A DNA stretch of 64,000 nt, from assembly GCA_965112735.1 (NCBI GenBank), contig OZ218950.1, positions 6,138,001 through 6,202,000 on the forward strand, read 5' to 3'. The stretch's first letter is position 1. Each line of letters begins with the position of its first letter. The notes under the pieces are model-generated. The model did not search any database and was not told the DNA's origin. It saw only the letters and a program-made list of their open reading frames with translations. Both the position numbers and the translations under genes were made by a program. This DNA is from Phaeosaccion multiseriatum. Lineage: Eukaryota > Ochrophyta, other classes. This document shows positions 20,061-33,980 of the stretch, piece by piece.

Positions 20061-20450
20061 GCTGAGGGAGGGAGGGCAGAGGACCATGCTGAGAGAACAT
20101 GGGTGGGCAAGGCTACCATTTTATACACATCTCCCCCCCCTGCTGCCATATTTAGAGTCTTCAATTAATTGATTTCATAATCTACACTTTTCGACAGTGG
20201 CATCTACACACACACAGATGCTGCTCTTTCGCTTCCAACACTCCTCTCCGCCCTTGTCCTCCCTCTCCTCCCCCCCTCCCTCTATGACCGATTCAAGTGA
20301 GTGATGCACGCCCAAGTCTGCAAGTCCAAGTCAGTCAGTCAGTCAACCCCCCTCCCCCTCCTCCTCCCCCTCCTCCTGCTCCTCCCGAGTGATGCAAGTC
20401 AGTCAGTCAGTCAGTCAGTCAGTCAGTCAGTCAGTCAGTCAGTCAGTCAG
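20061..20450. other. Region between the island and the sacsin 3' end
   Basis: Contains a (GTCA)n array at about 20400-20450 directly abutting the sacsin stop codon, plus a shorter TCAGTCAG run near 20330. The sacsin 3' UTR must lie here. No ORF is supported. Confidence 0.5.
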
Positions 20451-20697
20451 TCACCCCTCCCCTTCCTCCTCCCCCTCCACTTGCGGCCTGCGGAAGGCCG
20501 TGACGCCTGAGAAGCGTTGTCTGCAGAAGGGACACGAGCGGCTGAGGAGGCTGCCCACACACGTGTTGCACACCAGGTGGCCGCAGGGCATCAGCACCTG
20601 ACGAGTTGGTGATATAGTGCAGCAGTTGGCGATGCAGTGCAGCAGTTGGTGATAGAGTGCAGTTAAATTAGTGATGGATAGAGACGCACACAGAGAT

Positions 20698-20733
<36 letters not shown>

Positions 20734-20899
20734 CACAGAGAGACAGACAGAGAAAGAGAGGAGACAGAGGGAGAGAGAGAGGCACCTTGTCCACTCGGTT
20801 GCCGAAGCAGATTTGGCACTGCAGCGCCGCATCGACCCTCCTGACTCGATCTGCCATGCGTGCCTCTCTCTCCCTCGCAGAGTCTGCCTCACGCCGTGC
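20451..20899 (-). other. C-terminal C3HC4 RING finger of the sacsin-like protein
   Basis: Exons 48-49 join across an intron to give [18 protein letters not shown] followed by [18 protein letters not shown]. Spacing Cys-X2-Cys, Cys-X-His-X2/3-Cys-X2-Cys, then Cys-X2-Cys is a C3HC4 RING, giving likely E3 ubiquitin ligase activity. A charged helix ([19 protein letters not shown]) precedes it. The protein ends 28 residues after the last Cys in an acidic Glu/Gly tail. Confidence 0.9.
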
Positions 20900-21029
20900 C
20901 TAAGAGAGGGATAAGGGGGGGGGGGGCGAGGCAAATGGATGGCAATGGATGGCAATGGATGGATGAGAAAATATGAGCAGGACCGGAACAACGAACGGGA
21001 CCCATTCATGTCCACGAGATGCTGTACTA

Positions 21030-21077
<48 letters not shown>

Positions 21078-24000
21078 TATACACACACCCAGCCACCCAC
21101 ACACACACACACATGCACACGCACATGCGCACACATGCACACGCACACGCACACGCACACACACACACGCACACACACACGCACACACACACACACGCAC
21201 ACACACACACACGCATACACACACACACATGCGCACGCACACGCACACACACACACGCACACACACACACACACACACGCACACACACACACACACACGC
21301 ACACACCCACACGCACACACACACACACACGCACACACGTCTCACCTGCTTGGCCTGCTCCATGAGGGCGAGCTTCTCCTCGAGCAGCGTGTGAAGGTCC
21401 GTATCGAGCCTGCCCAAGCCCGCCCTCCCGAGGATGTCCGTCACGGCACTCAGCACCGAGGTAGGGCCGAGGGGACCCGACGCCGGCACCACGGCCCCCG
21501 TCCGCTGCTGTAACACCAACTGCTGCTGCTGCTGCTCGCCACCCATCGTGGGATTGCTGCTCCCCGACCCAGATGCCCCGCCGGGCCCGGGGAAAGAAGC
21601 AGCAGCAGCAGAAGTTGGTGATACAGCTGCCGCCGTCGTCGTCACGCTGCCCAGGATGGAGGCCGCCTCCGCCTCTCTTGTGCGTCGCATCGCCTCCATG
21701 TATGCCGCATCCGCACCCCCCCCTCCTCTCTGTCCACTGCCATCCCCTCCCCCCTGTCGGGGACCGACAGGACCGTCTTCCTGACGCCAGGTATTCCGCG
21801 CCGCCCTAAAGGCGTACAGACGAGAAGCGGGCATGCTCTCGATTCGGTCGGGGAAGAGCCGCACTCGGAAGGAGCGGATAACGGAGGTGGTGCTATCTAC
21901 CAGCTGTGAATCTGCTTCTGATGCTGATGCTGCTGCAGCCACTCCTCCTTGCCCCCCTCGCTCTCCTTCACTCTCTCTTCCTCCTTCGCCTCTTTCCATA
22001 GACAGAACCACTCCGTAGCGGAGAGTCCCAACCCCATTCGTGCCCCCCTCAGTAGGGGCCTCAGTAGAGTCCTCATCCAGCCACGCCACGACCTCGTTGG
22101 CGCTGTAGACCTGTGGCAAGGGCAAGGGAAAGGGCAAGACGAGCAAGGCAGACAAAGGAAGGCAGTCAAAGGAAGGCAGTCAAAGGAAGGCAGTCAAAGG
22201 AAGGCAGTCAAAGGTCGGAGTTACAGAGAGCCCATCAGTCGGTTGTTAAGCGCTGTGAGCTGTGTGTATGTGTGTATGTGTGTGTGTGTGTGTGTGCGCG
22301 AAGGTGGCTCTGCTATTTGAGTTCTCCCTCACCTCCCTCCAAAACCCTCACCCCCACACCCTCACACCCCACCCTCACACCCCACCCCATCCTCACCCCA
22401 TCCTCACCCACCCACCTTAAGCGGCTTGAGCTCCACTCGATCCCTATCCAACCCCACCAGTTCCTTCCCCGGTACCCCTCTGCTCAGCTCCTCACTCGCC
22501 GCCTCGTCTCCCGACAGCCGCAACAAACGCAGCACATGCACAATGCCCTCGGCCTCCGAGGCAAGGAGCGCTGCAAGGGGACCCATGGCCTCTTCCGGTA
22601 GGGACAAGATGGACCCCACGGCAAGGGCGGTCACGTAGGCCGGGGAGATGGTGCCTGGTGTCAGGATGCCTCTAGCCACGAGGATGGTTGGGCCGATGGT
22701 CGTTGGGCTGTGCCCATCCCCTCCTTCCGGATCGGAGGAGCGCACGAAGAACAAGCTTCCCTGTTGTGTTGTGTTGTGGTGGGTGGGGAAGTAGGTGTGG
22801 TACAAGTGGGACGTACTATTAAGTCAGACTACGTAATGTTAAAGTCAGAGTAGGTAAGACGTAATAAGTCAGATAAAGTAAAAGTGGGTACAAGGGAGTG
22901 GTAAGATGGTAAGATGGTAAGATGGTGTTGGTGGGAAGGGAAGTGAGTGTCATTTATGTTGGTGGTGGTGGTGGTGATGGTGGGGTTTCGGTTGTGAGTG
23001 AGTGAGTGAGTGAGCGAGTGGGCGAGTGAGCGAGTCGCACGAATAGAGTGTAGCAGAGTGTCCCGCAGAGAGGGTTGCGAACCACGATACACACACGGCC
23101 ATGTATGATTCAACACCCACCCATCCACCCACCCATCCACCCACCCACCCATCCACCCACCCACCCATCCACCCACCCATCCATCCACCCACCCATCCAC
23201 CCACTCACCCACTTACCCACCCACCCACCCACCCACCCATCCCATCCCACTCACTCACCTCCGCTCCGGTTGCCGAGGTAATGTCTGTCTGCCCCCCGCT
23301 GCCGCCCCTTCTCAAGAATCTGCAGCGAAGGCTGCGCACAAACAAGACGGTAGAGTTCGACAGCCGCCTGTGCGCCAATAGAGCAAGCTGCTCCGGCCCG
23401 GAGGGTAAGGAGGGTGATGGTGATGGTGAGGATGAGGATGAGGATGTCCCGGGGACACCAGTGCTGCTGCTGCTGTTGGTGGTCGCGGTGGTGCTGTCGG
23501 TGTATCGCATTTGAAGGCAGGCGATGCCCAGGGACAGCTCCTCCGATTGAAGGGTCCTGAGGAGATTGGAAGAGAGAGAGGTGGAGTAGGGAGAGGAGAG
23601 AGAGGGAGCGAGGGGGTGGGGAGGGAGAGAGAGAGAGAGAGCCACAGGGTGGGGAAGGAGAGTGAGAGAGAGCACAAGAGAGAGATGGAGATGGAGAGGG
23701 AGAGGGGGAGGGAGAGGGAGAGGGAGAGGGAGAGGGAGAGGGGGAGGGAGAGGGAGAGGGAGAGGGAGAGGGAGAGGGAGAGGGAGAGGGAGAGGGAGAG
23801 GGAGAGGGAGAGGGAGAGGGAGAGGGGGAGGGAGAGGGAGAGGGAGAGGGAGAGGGGGAGGGAGAGGGAGAGGGAGAGGGAGAGGGAGAGGGTCGTCATT
23901 GGCAGGGTAGGGAAGAAAGGAGGAAAGGAAGGAAGAAAGAAGAAAGAAAGATGGTCAGGATGAAGGCAAAGCGTGAAGAAGTGTGTAGCACTCCGTTATA

Positions 24001-26818
24001 CCTCAGCGTTTTACACACACACCTACTTGGCAGACACACACACACACACACACACATGCACACATGCACACGTGCGCACACACACATATAGTACACACAC
24101 ACCACGGTCACTACCCTAAGAATATGTACATGTTCCATAGCATGCCTACCTGGTGAGAGCGGTCGCCTCTTCCTCCTCCCCGAGGAACATGTCAGGCTGG
24201 AAACCCTCCTCCAGCTCCTCAGAGACAACCTCACTCACAGAGGCGATGGAGAGCACACGGCATGTCGGCAGCAGAACCTTGGGGTGCACCAGCTGAGGGG
24301 GGAGGGGGAGGGGGAGGGGGAGGGGGGGGGGGTTGGGCTCACTCAAGTCACTCACCACTCAAGTCACTCACTCACTCACTCACTCACTCACTCACTCACT
24401 CACTCAAGTACTCACTCACTCACTCACTCACTCAAGTACTCACTCACTCACTCACTCACTCACTCAAGTCACTCACTCACTCATGGATTGGCTGGCAGAG
24501 ACCAAAGCCAACAGAAACCCCTGTACCTTGATCGTCAGACAGGAGACAACAGCACACCGACCCGACCGCTAGATGACCAACCCCTCTACCTTGAATAGTC
24601 CCGGGTCCACCCTCCCCTTGAGCCAGGCGGAGTCGTTGAACAGGCACACAGAGCGAGGAACAAGCGCGGAGTGTTCGTCGGGAACAAGGAGGTCGGGCAG
24701 GTGCAGAGGGACACCCGTCGATGCTGCTGCCTCCACCTCGTGGGCGAGGAGCTGCACCACCTTCAGCACCGCCTGGGGAGAGGGTGGGGGGGAGGAGGGG
24801 GAGGGGGAGGAGGAGGAGGAGGAGGAGGAGGAGGAGGAGAAGGAGGGGGGGGGGGAGGAGAAGGAGGAGGAGGAGGAGGAGAAGGAGAAGAAGAAGAAGA
24901 AGGAGGAGGAGGAGGAGGAGGAGGAGGAGGAGGAGGAAGAGGAGGAGCAGGAGGAGGAGAAGGAGGAGGAGGAGGAGGAGGAGGAGGAGGAGGAGGAGGA
25001 GGAGGAGGAGGAGGAGGAGGAGGAGAAGAAGGAGGAGGAGAAGGGTGAGGGAGGAGGTGTGAAGGTCAGAGGCTGTAGCTCAAAGTTGAGGCCGAGCCCT
25101 TTCTCGTAATTTTCTCTCCTCTTCTTCGCTCAATTGCAAGCCCTGTAGCCTCCCCCCCACCCCCTCTGACCCTCTCTCTCACCGAAAGCTCGTTGGGATT
25201 TAGAGACTCCCCTCCACACTCCGCCCACAGCTCCTCCAGGAGGGTGGCGTAAGTGGCTGCCGACGGGGCCTGCGTAGTGCCCAGGGCCTTGAAGAGCGTG
25301 TCAAAGGCACCGAATGCACGGGGGACCTCAAAGATGAAAGGGGATAGGTCCTCCTGGTAAGGGCGAAGGAGCAGGGGAGGGAGGAGGGGGGGAGGGGAAG
25401 GAAGGGAGAGGAGGGAGGGAGGGAGGGAGGGAGGGGAAGGGTGTCTTGTGGGATTAACAAAGGGAAAGGAAAGGAAAAGCTAACCCCCCCCAATACTCCC
25501 TTTCCCTCCCCCCTCCTTACATAACATGTCCCTTGACGTCACAAACGCAACCCCCTACCACCCCAATGCTCCCTTATACCCCCCCCCCCCGCTACCTAAG
25601 ATGTTACATAATGTTACGTAGTGTGGCACGCACTACCCCCAAATACTCCCCCCCCCCCACATGTAACATATTACTTAATGTTACATATATACCTGCAGGC
25701 GGAAGAAGAGCCTGCTTGCCTTGACGAGCTGCCCCATCACAGGCACCACTGGCACCTCTCTCAGGCCGTCCTTCACACCCGGGCTTAACACGGCCCAGTG
25801 CTCTCCCAAGAAGGCGAAGAGAGAGGCGAACACCGCAGAGGGGGGGTCGGAAAAGGCCCAGCGGTCCAAGCTACTGCCACTGTTGGTAGTGGTGGTGGTG
25901 GTGGTGCTGTTGGTGGTACTGGGGCCAGTTGTAAGTGTTGGGGAGGTGAGGTGGCGGATGTGGCGTAGCACGTGCTCCACGGCAGGGGGTGAGGTGATAC
26001 CCAACCTAAGGAGAGGAGGGGAGGGGAGGGGAGGGGAGGGGAGGGGAGAGAGGGGAGGAGAGGGGTGGGGAGGGGAGGTGAGGTAAGAGGTGCATGGGCA
26101 TGGGTATGGGCGGGTGAGCCTCGGTCTGGCACGGACTAACGGAATCTCACACATGACAAATGACACACAAGTGACAGTGAATCACCACCTCCCCCATCTC
26201 CCCCACACACCCACCCACGCACACATCCAGTGGATCATGGACTCACCTGGACCACACGAGCTGTGGGGGCAGCAGTTGGTTATCCAAGAGGGGCAGCACT
26301 GTAAACACCAAGTGAGCGTCCTTGGGCACCGCGGCGTCGGCGAAGCGCACCAGCAGACACCCTCCTCCACCACGTCCACTGCCATCCCCTCCTCCTCCTC
26401 CTCCTCCTCCTCCTCCTCCCTCCCCCCTTCCTCCATGAGCGCTGCTGCTGCTGCTGCCTAGCGCAAGTGCCGGTTGCACAGGCACGCAGTAGAGCCCCCT
26501 TAACTCTCTCAAGAAGCCATCTGTGAAGAAGTCGTGCCCCCCACCCCCCCGCCACTGCTCCACAAGGGCTCCGATCAGGCGGGAGGCGCGAGAGGATACC
26601 GATGCGGAAACCCTCCCCTCCATCCCATCCACTGCCATCCCATCAACCCCATCTGTACTGCCGCTGCTGAGGAAAGCTGTACGTTGGTTGGGAGAGGGGA
26701 GGGGAGGGAGGTACGATGGCCATATGGAGGCATATGGAGTAGGGGTACGTGGATCAATATCGGGAAGCGAGGAGACACACAGAGACAAGGGTTCTTCACA
26801 CACGTGCCAAAACGTGCC

Positions 26819-26851
<33 letters not shown>

Positions 26852-29800
26852 ACACGCAGGCCCCTTCTCTCTCTCCCTCCCTCCCTCCCTCCACACCCCC
26901 CACCTTGGCTGGAGAGCTTCCTCGCGCAGTCGAGGAAGGTATTGGGGTCCATCTTATTGCGTAGCCCAACATCAGCAAGCAAAGACAGCCACTCCTCCGC
27001 CTCCGCCTCTAACGATGTAGAGACCCCCCCTCCCCCTCCCCCTCCCCCTCCCCCCCAGCCCATTGCCCCTCCTTCAAGAGGAGGGAAGACTTGGGGTTCG
27101 TCTTCGAATATGTCTCTGAGGACGGCGTTGCGGGGGTCGAAGAGCTCGTCCGCGCGGGTAGGCACGCCGTTCACCTGACATGGGGGATGGAGGAGGAGTT
27201 TGAAGTTTCAGTTGCGTTAGAACCCGCCCAATCAATGGCTGGCCCCGAAAGGAGCGACCCGCAAAGTTAAGCCGTCCTGCCTAAGCTGTCCTGTCCGTGT
27301 GGGGGGACAGACGCCAGTTTGGCGCACTTGGGAGGAGCGGCACCAGGGTAAGCGGAGGAGGGTCAAGCATATGCCGATATGCTTGTCATTGTCGAGATAC
27401 TAGAGGTCCTGGTCTGATCGATGATGGCATCGACACCTCGCATCGAAATGCCATCAAACTGAGACCGCGTGAATTACCGCATCGAAATGCCATCAAACTG
27501 AGACTGTGAATTACCTTGAGCAAGGGCACGGTCCTCATGGCTGCGATGAGAGTCTCGTCTGTGCGGAGCTCTGCCCAGTTCGACCTGAGAAGGGGGGGGG
27601 TGAGTGGCAGTGGATGGCAGTGGATGGCAGCGGATGGGAGGGGCAAAGCACGGAGGAGGAGGAGGAGGAGGAGGAAGGAGGGGGGGGGCGAGAGGGAGAT
27701 GGATGGCAGTGGATTGGAGGGGGAGGGCAGGGAGGGCCAAGAGGCAGAGTGAGAGGGGCAGGGAGAGGGATAAGGATGGCAATGGATGGGAGAGGGATAA
27801 GGATGGCAGTGGATGGGAGAAGGATAAGGATGGCAGTGGATGGGAGAGGGACACGGAGAATCGCCATCGCTTCTGTTCCCTTCCATCCACTGCCATCTCT
27901 TCTGTTCCCTTCCATCCACTGCCATCTCTTCTATCCCCTTCCATCCACTGCCATCTCTTTCACCCCCTTCCATCCACTGCCATCTCTTCTATCCCCTTCC
28001 ATCCACTGCCATCCTTTCCATCCCCTACCACCCGCTGCCATCCCCCTCCCCTCCTCACCGGATGTGCTGTAGCAAGAGCTGCTGGTCCTCCTCACACATG
28101 GCGGCGAACTCGGGTAGCACCAACTTGCCCACCAACGCACTGAGCGTTACCGCCTCCACTTGCATGTCCCTTTGGGGGGGGGGGATGGCAGTGGATGGGG
28201 AGGGGAAGGGAGGACGTAAGAGAGAGAGAGAGAGGGAGAGAAAAAAAAAAGTACACGAGTACAATAGGCACTCCGTGGTTGGCCCTGTCCGTCCACTGCC
28301 ATCCACTGCCATCCCGTCCCCCCCCTCCTTACCTGTGGAGATCCCTGAGCTCCGGGCGGTGCTGCAGAATACGATCCCTCGCACCTGCCGGCAGAGGAAG
28401 CTCAGCCACACCGGGGCAGTTCTCGAGGGTCATGAAGTCTGCCCCCGTCCCTGCGATGCTCACACGCTTGCCTGACAGGGTTTCCCACACCGGGAGCGAG
28501 CGGAGCTTGCCCAGGTCCGAGGCGGAGAAGACGATGGAAGGCACACTGCTGGATGGCTGTTTGAGGGAGGGGAGGGGAGGGGAAGGGGAAGGGAAGGGAG
28601 GGGAGGGAGGGGATGGGAGGGGAGGGGAGGGGAGGGGAGGGGAGGGGAGGGGAGGGGAGGGGAGGAGAGGGGAGGGGAGGGGAGGAGAGGGGAGGGGAGG
28701 AGAGCGGAGGGGAGGAGAGCGGAGGGGAGGGGCGGGGAGGAGAGGAGAGGAGGCGAGGGGATGGGAGGGGAGGGGAGGGGAGGGGAGGGGAGGAGAGGAG
28801 AGGAGGCGAAGGGATGGGAGGGAGTGATGGGTGTCAGAGCAGCAGTGTTGCATCACTACATTACAACAGTGTTGCCGATAGAGAGTGGGGGAGAGAGCTT
28901 TACATGCCCTCCCTCCTGTGCAAAGCAGAGCAGTTGGTGATACAGAGCAGGGCAGTGCAGAGCAGTTGATGATACACTGTAGCCGCAGAGTTCGCTCGCT
29001 CTGCCAGCACAGCCCGATATCAAACCAGTGTCAGATAGAGAAAAAGTAGTACCAGATTGAAACAGATGCCCAACCAGTGCCAGATTGAAATAGATGCCCA
29101 ACCAGTGTCAGATAGAGACAGATACCAACAGGAGAGATACCCAACCAGTGTCAGATAGACATAACATACCCAACAAGCGCAGATAGACAGACACCCAACC
29201 AGTGTCAGATAGACATAACATACCCAACCAGTGTCAGATAGACATAAGATACCCAACAAGCGCAGATAAACAAGCGCAGATAGACAGACACCCAACCAGT
29301 GTCAGATAGACATAACATACCCAACCAGTGTCAGATAGACATAAGAAACCCAACAAGCGCAGATAGACAGACACCCAACCAGTGTCAGATAGACATAACA
29401 TACCCAACCAGTGTCTAGAGAGACACCCTCCCAGCCAGATAGATACCAACCCCTCCCAGCCAGATAGATACCCAACCTGAGTCAGGGCCAGCACGAGTGC
29501 ATCTTTGTCACTGTCGCTGATGGAGGGCCATCGCAGCCTCAGCGGTCGACCCCTGTCATCCATGCTGTGCGCGTGATGATGGAGCGAGGAGGGGGGGGAG
29601 GAAGGCAGTGGACGGCTGGGGAGGATGGCGTCATCGCCTCTCCTCAAACCATCCCTCTTGGCCTCCTCGTGCCCTTAGAACGAGGGGGGTACGTCAACGA
29701 AAAGAGGCGTATGGGCAGAGGGGGAGGGGGTTAAGTCAATGAAGAAAGGCGTATGGGCAGAGGGGGAGGGGGTTAAGTCAATGAAGAGAGGCGCATGGGC

Positions 29801-31762
29801 AGAAGAGGGGGGGTTAAGTCAATGAAGAGAGGCGTATGGGCAGAAGAGGGGGTTAAGTCAATGAAGAGAGGCGTATGGGCACAGAAGGGAGAGCGATGGG
29901 CCACAGAGGGGTCAGTGTGTGGGCAGAGCAGAGGGACAAGGGTGGGGGGAGGGGGGAGTCCTTGTTTTCGAGCCCGGGCAGCAGGAACAGCAGCTCATCA
30001 CCACCACCACCACGACCACCACACGCTCCCGTCGTCACCATCTATCTGTCTCTTACCATCGCCCTCCTCTGTAGCAGCAGCAGCAGCAGCCGTTGGTGAC
30101 ACATCATCATCAGCAGCAGCAGCAGTAGCCGTAGCCAGATCCAAGAGGAAGGGCGACGCCTGAATGGCCCTGAGTGTGTGCAACGTATGCAACGCCCCCC
30201 TCGACACGTCGCTGGGTTCCGCAGCCACAAGGGCCGGGTGCTGCTCCACAGGGAAGAAGGCAAGCTCCAGCACAGGGGCGGCCAGGCGGTGCAGGAGGGT
30301 CTGCAGTACAACGAGACGGGGCGGCTCGTGTACAGCAAGGTTGGTAGCGGACATCACGCCTCCGCCTCCTCCTCCTCCTCCTCCTCCTGCTCCTGCTCCT
30401 CCTCCTCGTCCTCCTCCTCCTCCTCCTCCTGCTACTGCTCCTGCTGCTCTTCCTCCTCCTTCCGTCCCCTCGCCCAAAATAACATTTACCCTAGCATGTA
30501 AATCCGCCATGGCCGCTCCTCCCACCGTTTGCAGAGTTTCGAGCAACTGGCTCAAGCCGTCCGCTTCTCCATCCGCTGCCATCGCTGGGGCTGGCGCTGC
30601 TGTATGACCACCTGCTGTGGCTGTGGCGGGGGCAGGGCTATGTCCCTCTCCCTCTCCACTCGAGCCCCCTACTAAGGCAACGGCGGCTGTCCTTCCCAGA
30701 GAGTCGTCGTCGCCAACCGGCACGGCAATAGCCACAGGCAGGCCAGCATCAGCAGTTGGTGGTACAGCAGCAGCAGCAGCAGCAGGGGAAGCTGACGGAG
30801 GCCCGGCTCTGACCCCGTTTTCTCCCTCTCTGTTGGTTCTACTCGTCCCTCCCTCACCTCCTTCTGCTTCCCCCTCCCCTCCCTGCTCCTCCTTCCCCTC
30901 CTCCTCTTCTTCCTCTTCGTCCTCTTCCTCCTCCAGCTCAAGATCATCCATCTCTGCATCCCCTCCTCCCCCTCCTCCTCCCTCCTCCTCCCTCCTCCGC
31001 CGCCTCTCCTCCTCCTCCTCCGCCTCTCCCTCCTCCCTCTCCCTTTCCTCCTCCTCCCCATCCACTCTCTCTTGCTGCCTCAGGCAACGCTCCACCTCCT
31101 CTCTCAACTCCGCATCCGCCATACTCGCACATCCCTTAAACACATGCGACACAAAGCCACAAGACACAAGCTCTCCTGTCGTAATGGGCACCAGCGGCCA
31201 CTCCGCCAGCACCCCCATCACTGCCGTGTCCAACAGCGATACCTCTGCCCACAGAGCCGCGATCCACCCCAGGGTCGGCCCCCCGTCTTGCGACCGAACC
31301 ACCCCTCCATAGCGCCACTCCTCCGCCCCTGCTCCTGTACCTGCCTGTGATGCCTCACCCTCACTATTCGAAGGCCGCGCCGTATCACCAACTGCTGCTG
31401 CTGCTGCTGCTGCTGTATCACCTGGATCACCAACACTCACTGCAGAGGTGGAGGAGACCGAGGTAACTGCCGTGGCTTGTGGGGCATAGTCGCCAGCTGT
31501 GGGGCATAGTCGCCAGCTGTGCGCCGCCAAAGGATGCCTCCAGCGCACAAACGTCTCATGCCTCCAGCCCTCAGGTACAGTGGCGCCCACCCCCTCCGCC
31601 AAGAGCAGCGGCGAGAAACGCTCAATGTGCATGAGGGAGCAGAAATCTTCATTGGCCAGCCAGGGCCCCAGCCTACGCATGGCATGAGCCGTGACCAATC
31701 TGTGCCCTTTGAGCGCGGCGAGGAGTCTCTGCTGCCGGCGAGAGGCGAGAATGAGGCTCTGC

Positions 31763-31797
<35 letters not shown>

Positions 31798-33941
31798 ACC
31801 GCCGCCGCTACCACCCAAGCCGGTCAAGCCACCCAAGCGGCTCGACAACGAGTTGGTGCTACTGTTCGCCTTGTTGCCCCCCAGGCAGCCCAGGCCACTG
31901 AGAGTGGGCATCAGACAGGTACCCAAGAGTTGCCTCCACTTGGCCTTGGCGAGGGTGAGCCTTCCCTGGGCCTGTGCCCTGTCCATGTCCTGTGTGGGTG
32001 CGTGTGCATCGCTGAGACAGAACAGTAGCAGCTCCAAAGCGAGGTCATTCTGAGACGCGTCGCCCGAGGGGGTCGCTTTGGGGGTGGGGAGGAGGAGGAG
32101 AGGGAGACGGAGGAGGGGGAGGAGGGGGAGGAGGGGGAGGAGGAGGAGGAGGAGGAGGAGCGGGAGACGGAGGAGGGGGAGGAGGGGGAGGAGGAGGAGG
32201 AGGAGGAGGAGGAGGAGAGGGAGACGGAGGAGGGGGAGGAGGAGGAGGAGGAGGAGGAGGAGGAGGAGGAGGAGGAGGAGGAGGAGGAGGAGGAGGGGGA
32301 GGAGGAGGAGGAGGAGGAGAAGAAGAAGGAGGAGGAAGACGAGGAGGAGGAGGGATCAGGTTAAAGAAACCAAAAGGAAAGCAAACAAGCCTCGCATGGG
32401 CAGCACACGCACAGTCCACTCTCTCTCTCACGCACACACACACGCACTCACACGCGCGCACACGCATACTCATATACACACACGCACACCTATATACACA
32501 CACACACATGCATGTACACACATGTACACACACACACACCTTTGAGAGGGTTTGTCCTGAGGAAGAGCCGTACGGTCTCCGGAGTCAGCCGCCGCACAGA
32601 GCTCCTTCCACCAGCAGCTCTTGCACCAGATGCTGATACACCCGTTGGTGACACACCAGGGGCCGTCGCCAGTGGTGAGGAGGAGGAGGAGGAGGAGGAG
32701 GGGTCAGAGCCACAAAGGTCGGCAGCGACGGTGTGCGGCACTTCAAAGAGAGGGAAGTGCCTTCGGATATGCGCCTCCACAAGGGGGGAGAGGGGGGCGC
32801 CCTTGAACAGGCCGTCGGTTACAGAAAGAAACTGTCCCTGCTGAACAGACGCAGCGTGGGCCGGAGCCTGCGAATGTGGCAGAGACAGCGACTGAGACTG
32901 AGCCTGCTGCCCATATGCTGAAGATGACAACGGCCCACGTGACTGAGACTGCCGCCCGTACGACTGCGCAGATGATGATGAGGATAAGGACGAGGACCCG
33001 CTACCCATATGACTGCTGCCCATATGACTGCTGCTGCTGCTGCTGAGCAGGTAGAGAGGGAGGGCCTCCAGTCGAGCCCGCATGTCCACCCCGGGGGTGA
33101 GGCCCAAGAACGGCTGCTTCAGTCGAATGCGCAGCGGCCAGAAGCGATAGAGTCGGTTGGCAGTACGGCGATCTCGATGCTCCTGCAGCGTCTTGATGTC
33201 GGTGAGCAGCTCCGGGATGAGGTCAGTGCACACACTCGCCCACATGGCCCTGTTCCACAGCCAGGGAGCCACGCTGAGGGTGTCGCGAGGGCTGAGGCCT
33301 GAGGGGTGGTCAGCGCCGCTCGTCACGAGTCTTCGTTGTCGCCTCTTTGTCGCCTTCCTCCTCCTCTCCCCCCTCGCTGCTCCTCCTCCGCCTCCGCCTC
33401 CTCCTCCTCCTCCTCCTCCTCCTCCTCCTCCTCCTCCTCTCCCCCCTCCTCCTCCTGCTCCTCCTGCTCCTCCTGCTCCTCCTCCTCCTCCCTGGTCCTG
33501 CTGCGGGGGGCTATTGAAGACAAAGAAGGGCCCGTCAACATGGAAGGGCAGCCCCGTGCACACAGACGTGTCTTGCCCCACAAAGAGTCTGCCGCGTGTA
33601 GGGGGAGGGCGGTCGGAATCGCTGCGAGGGGCGAGAAGGGGGGGAGGGAGGGAGGGAGGGAGGGAGGGAGGGAGGGGTAGGTAGAAAGGGGGAGAGAGGT
33701 CGATCAAGACACACGCGGAAAGAGTTAGGGCGAGAGAGAGGATACCTACCTACGTTTTGACGTTTTGGCACAGGGGATATCACCTAATTTTTGGTTGACA
33801 CTCGATACTCATCATTGGCAATCCGATCCTCGGCGAAGATGTACAGAGGTCTGAAACCGTAAGATGTCCAGAGGTCTGACACCGTATGAAATCGCACAAA
33901 CAACCAACTGTCGCCCATACCACTCACCTGGTGCTCAGCGC

Positions 33942-33980
<39 letters not shown>

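Noticed and set aside
20939-21394. Poly-Thr-His ORFs in the CA array
   Set aside because: Dinucleotide repeat artefact within a sacsin intron.
24573-25109. Poly-Glu, poly-Gly and poly-Arg ORFs in the GGA tract
   Set aside because: All three frames of a GGA array are open, and flanking sacsin exons on the opposite strand explain the region. The same reasoning removes the ORFs at 32078-32545, 38846-39513, 54085-54420 and 56898-57265.
30617-31312. Plus-strand Ser/Pro-rich ORF opposite sacsin exon 34
   Set aside because: Antisense of a low-complexity Glu/Ala-rich coding region; the minus strand joins in phase with exons on both sides.
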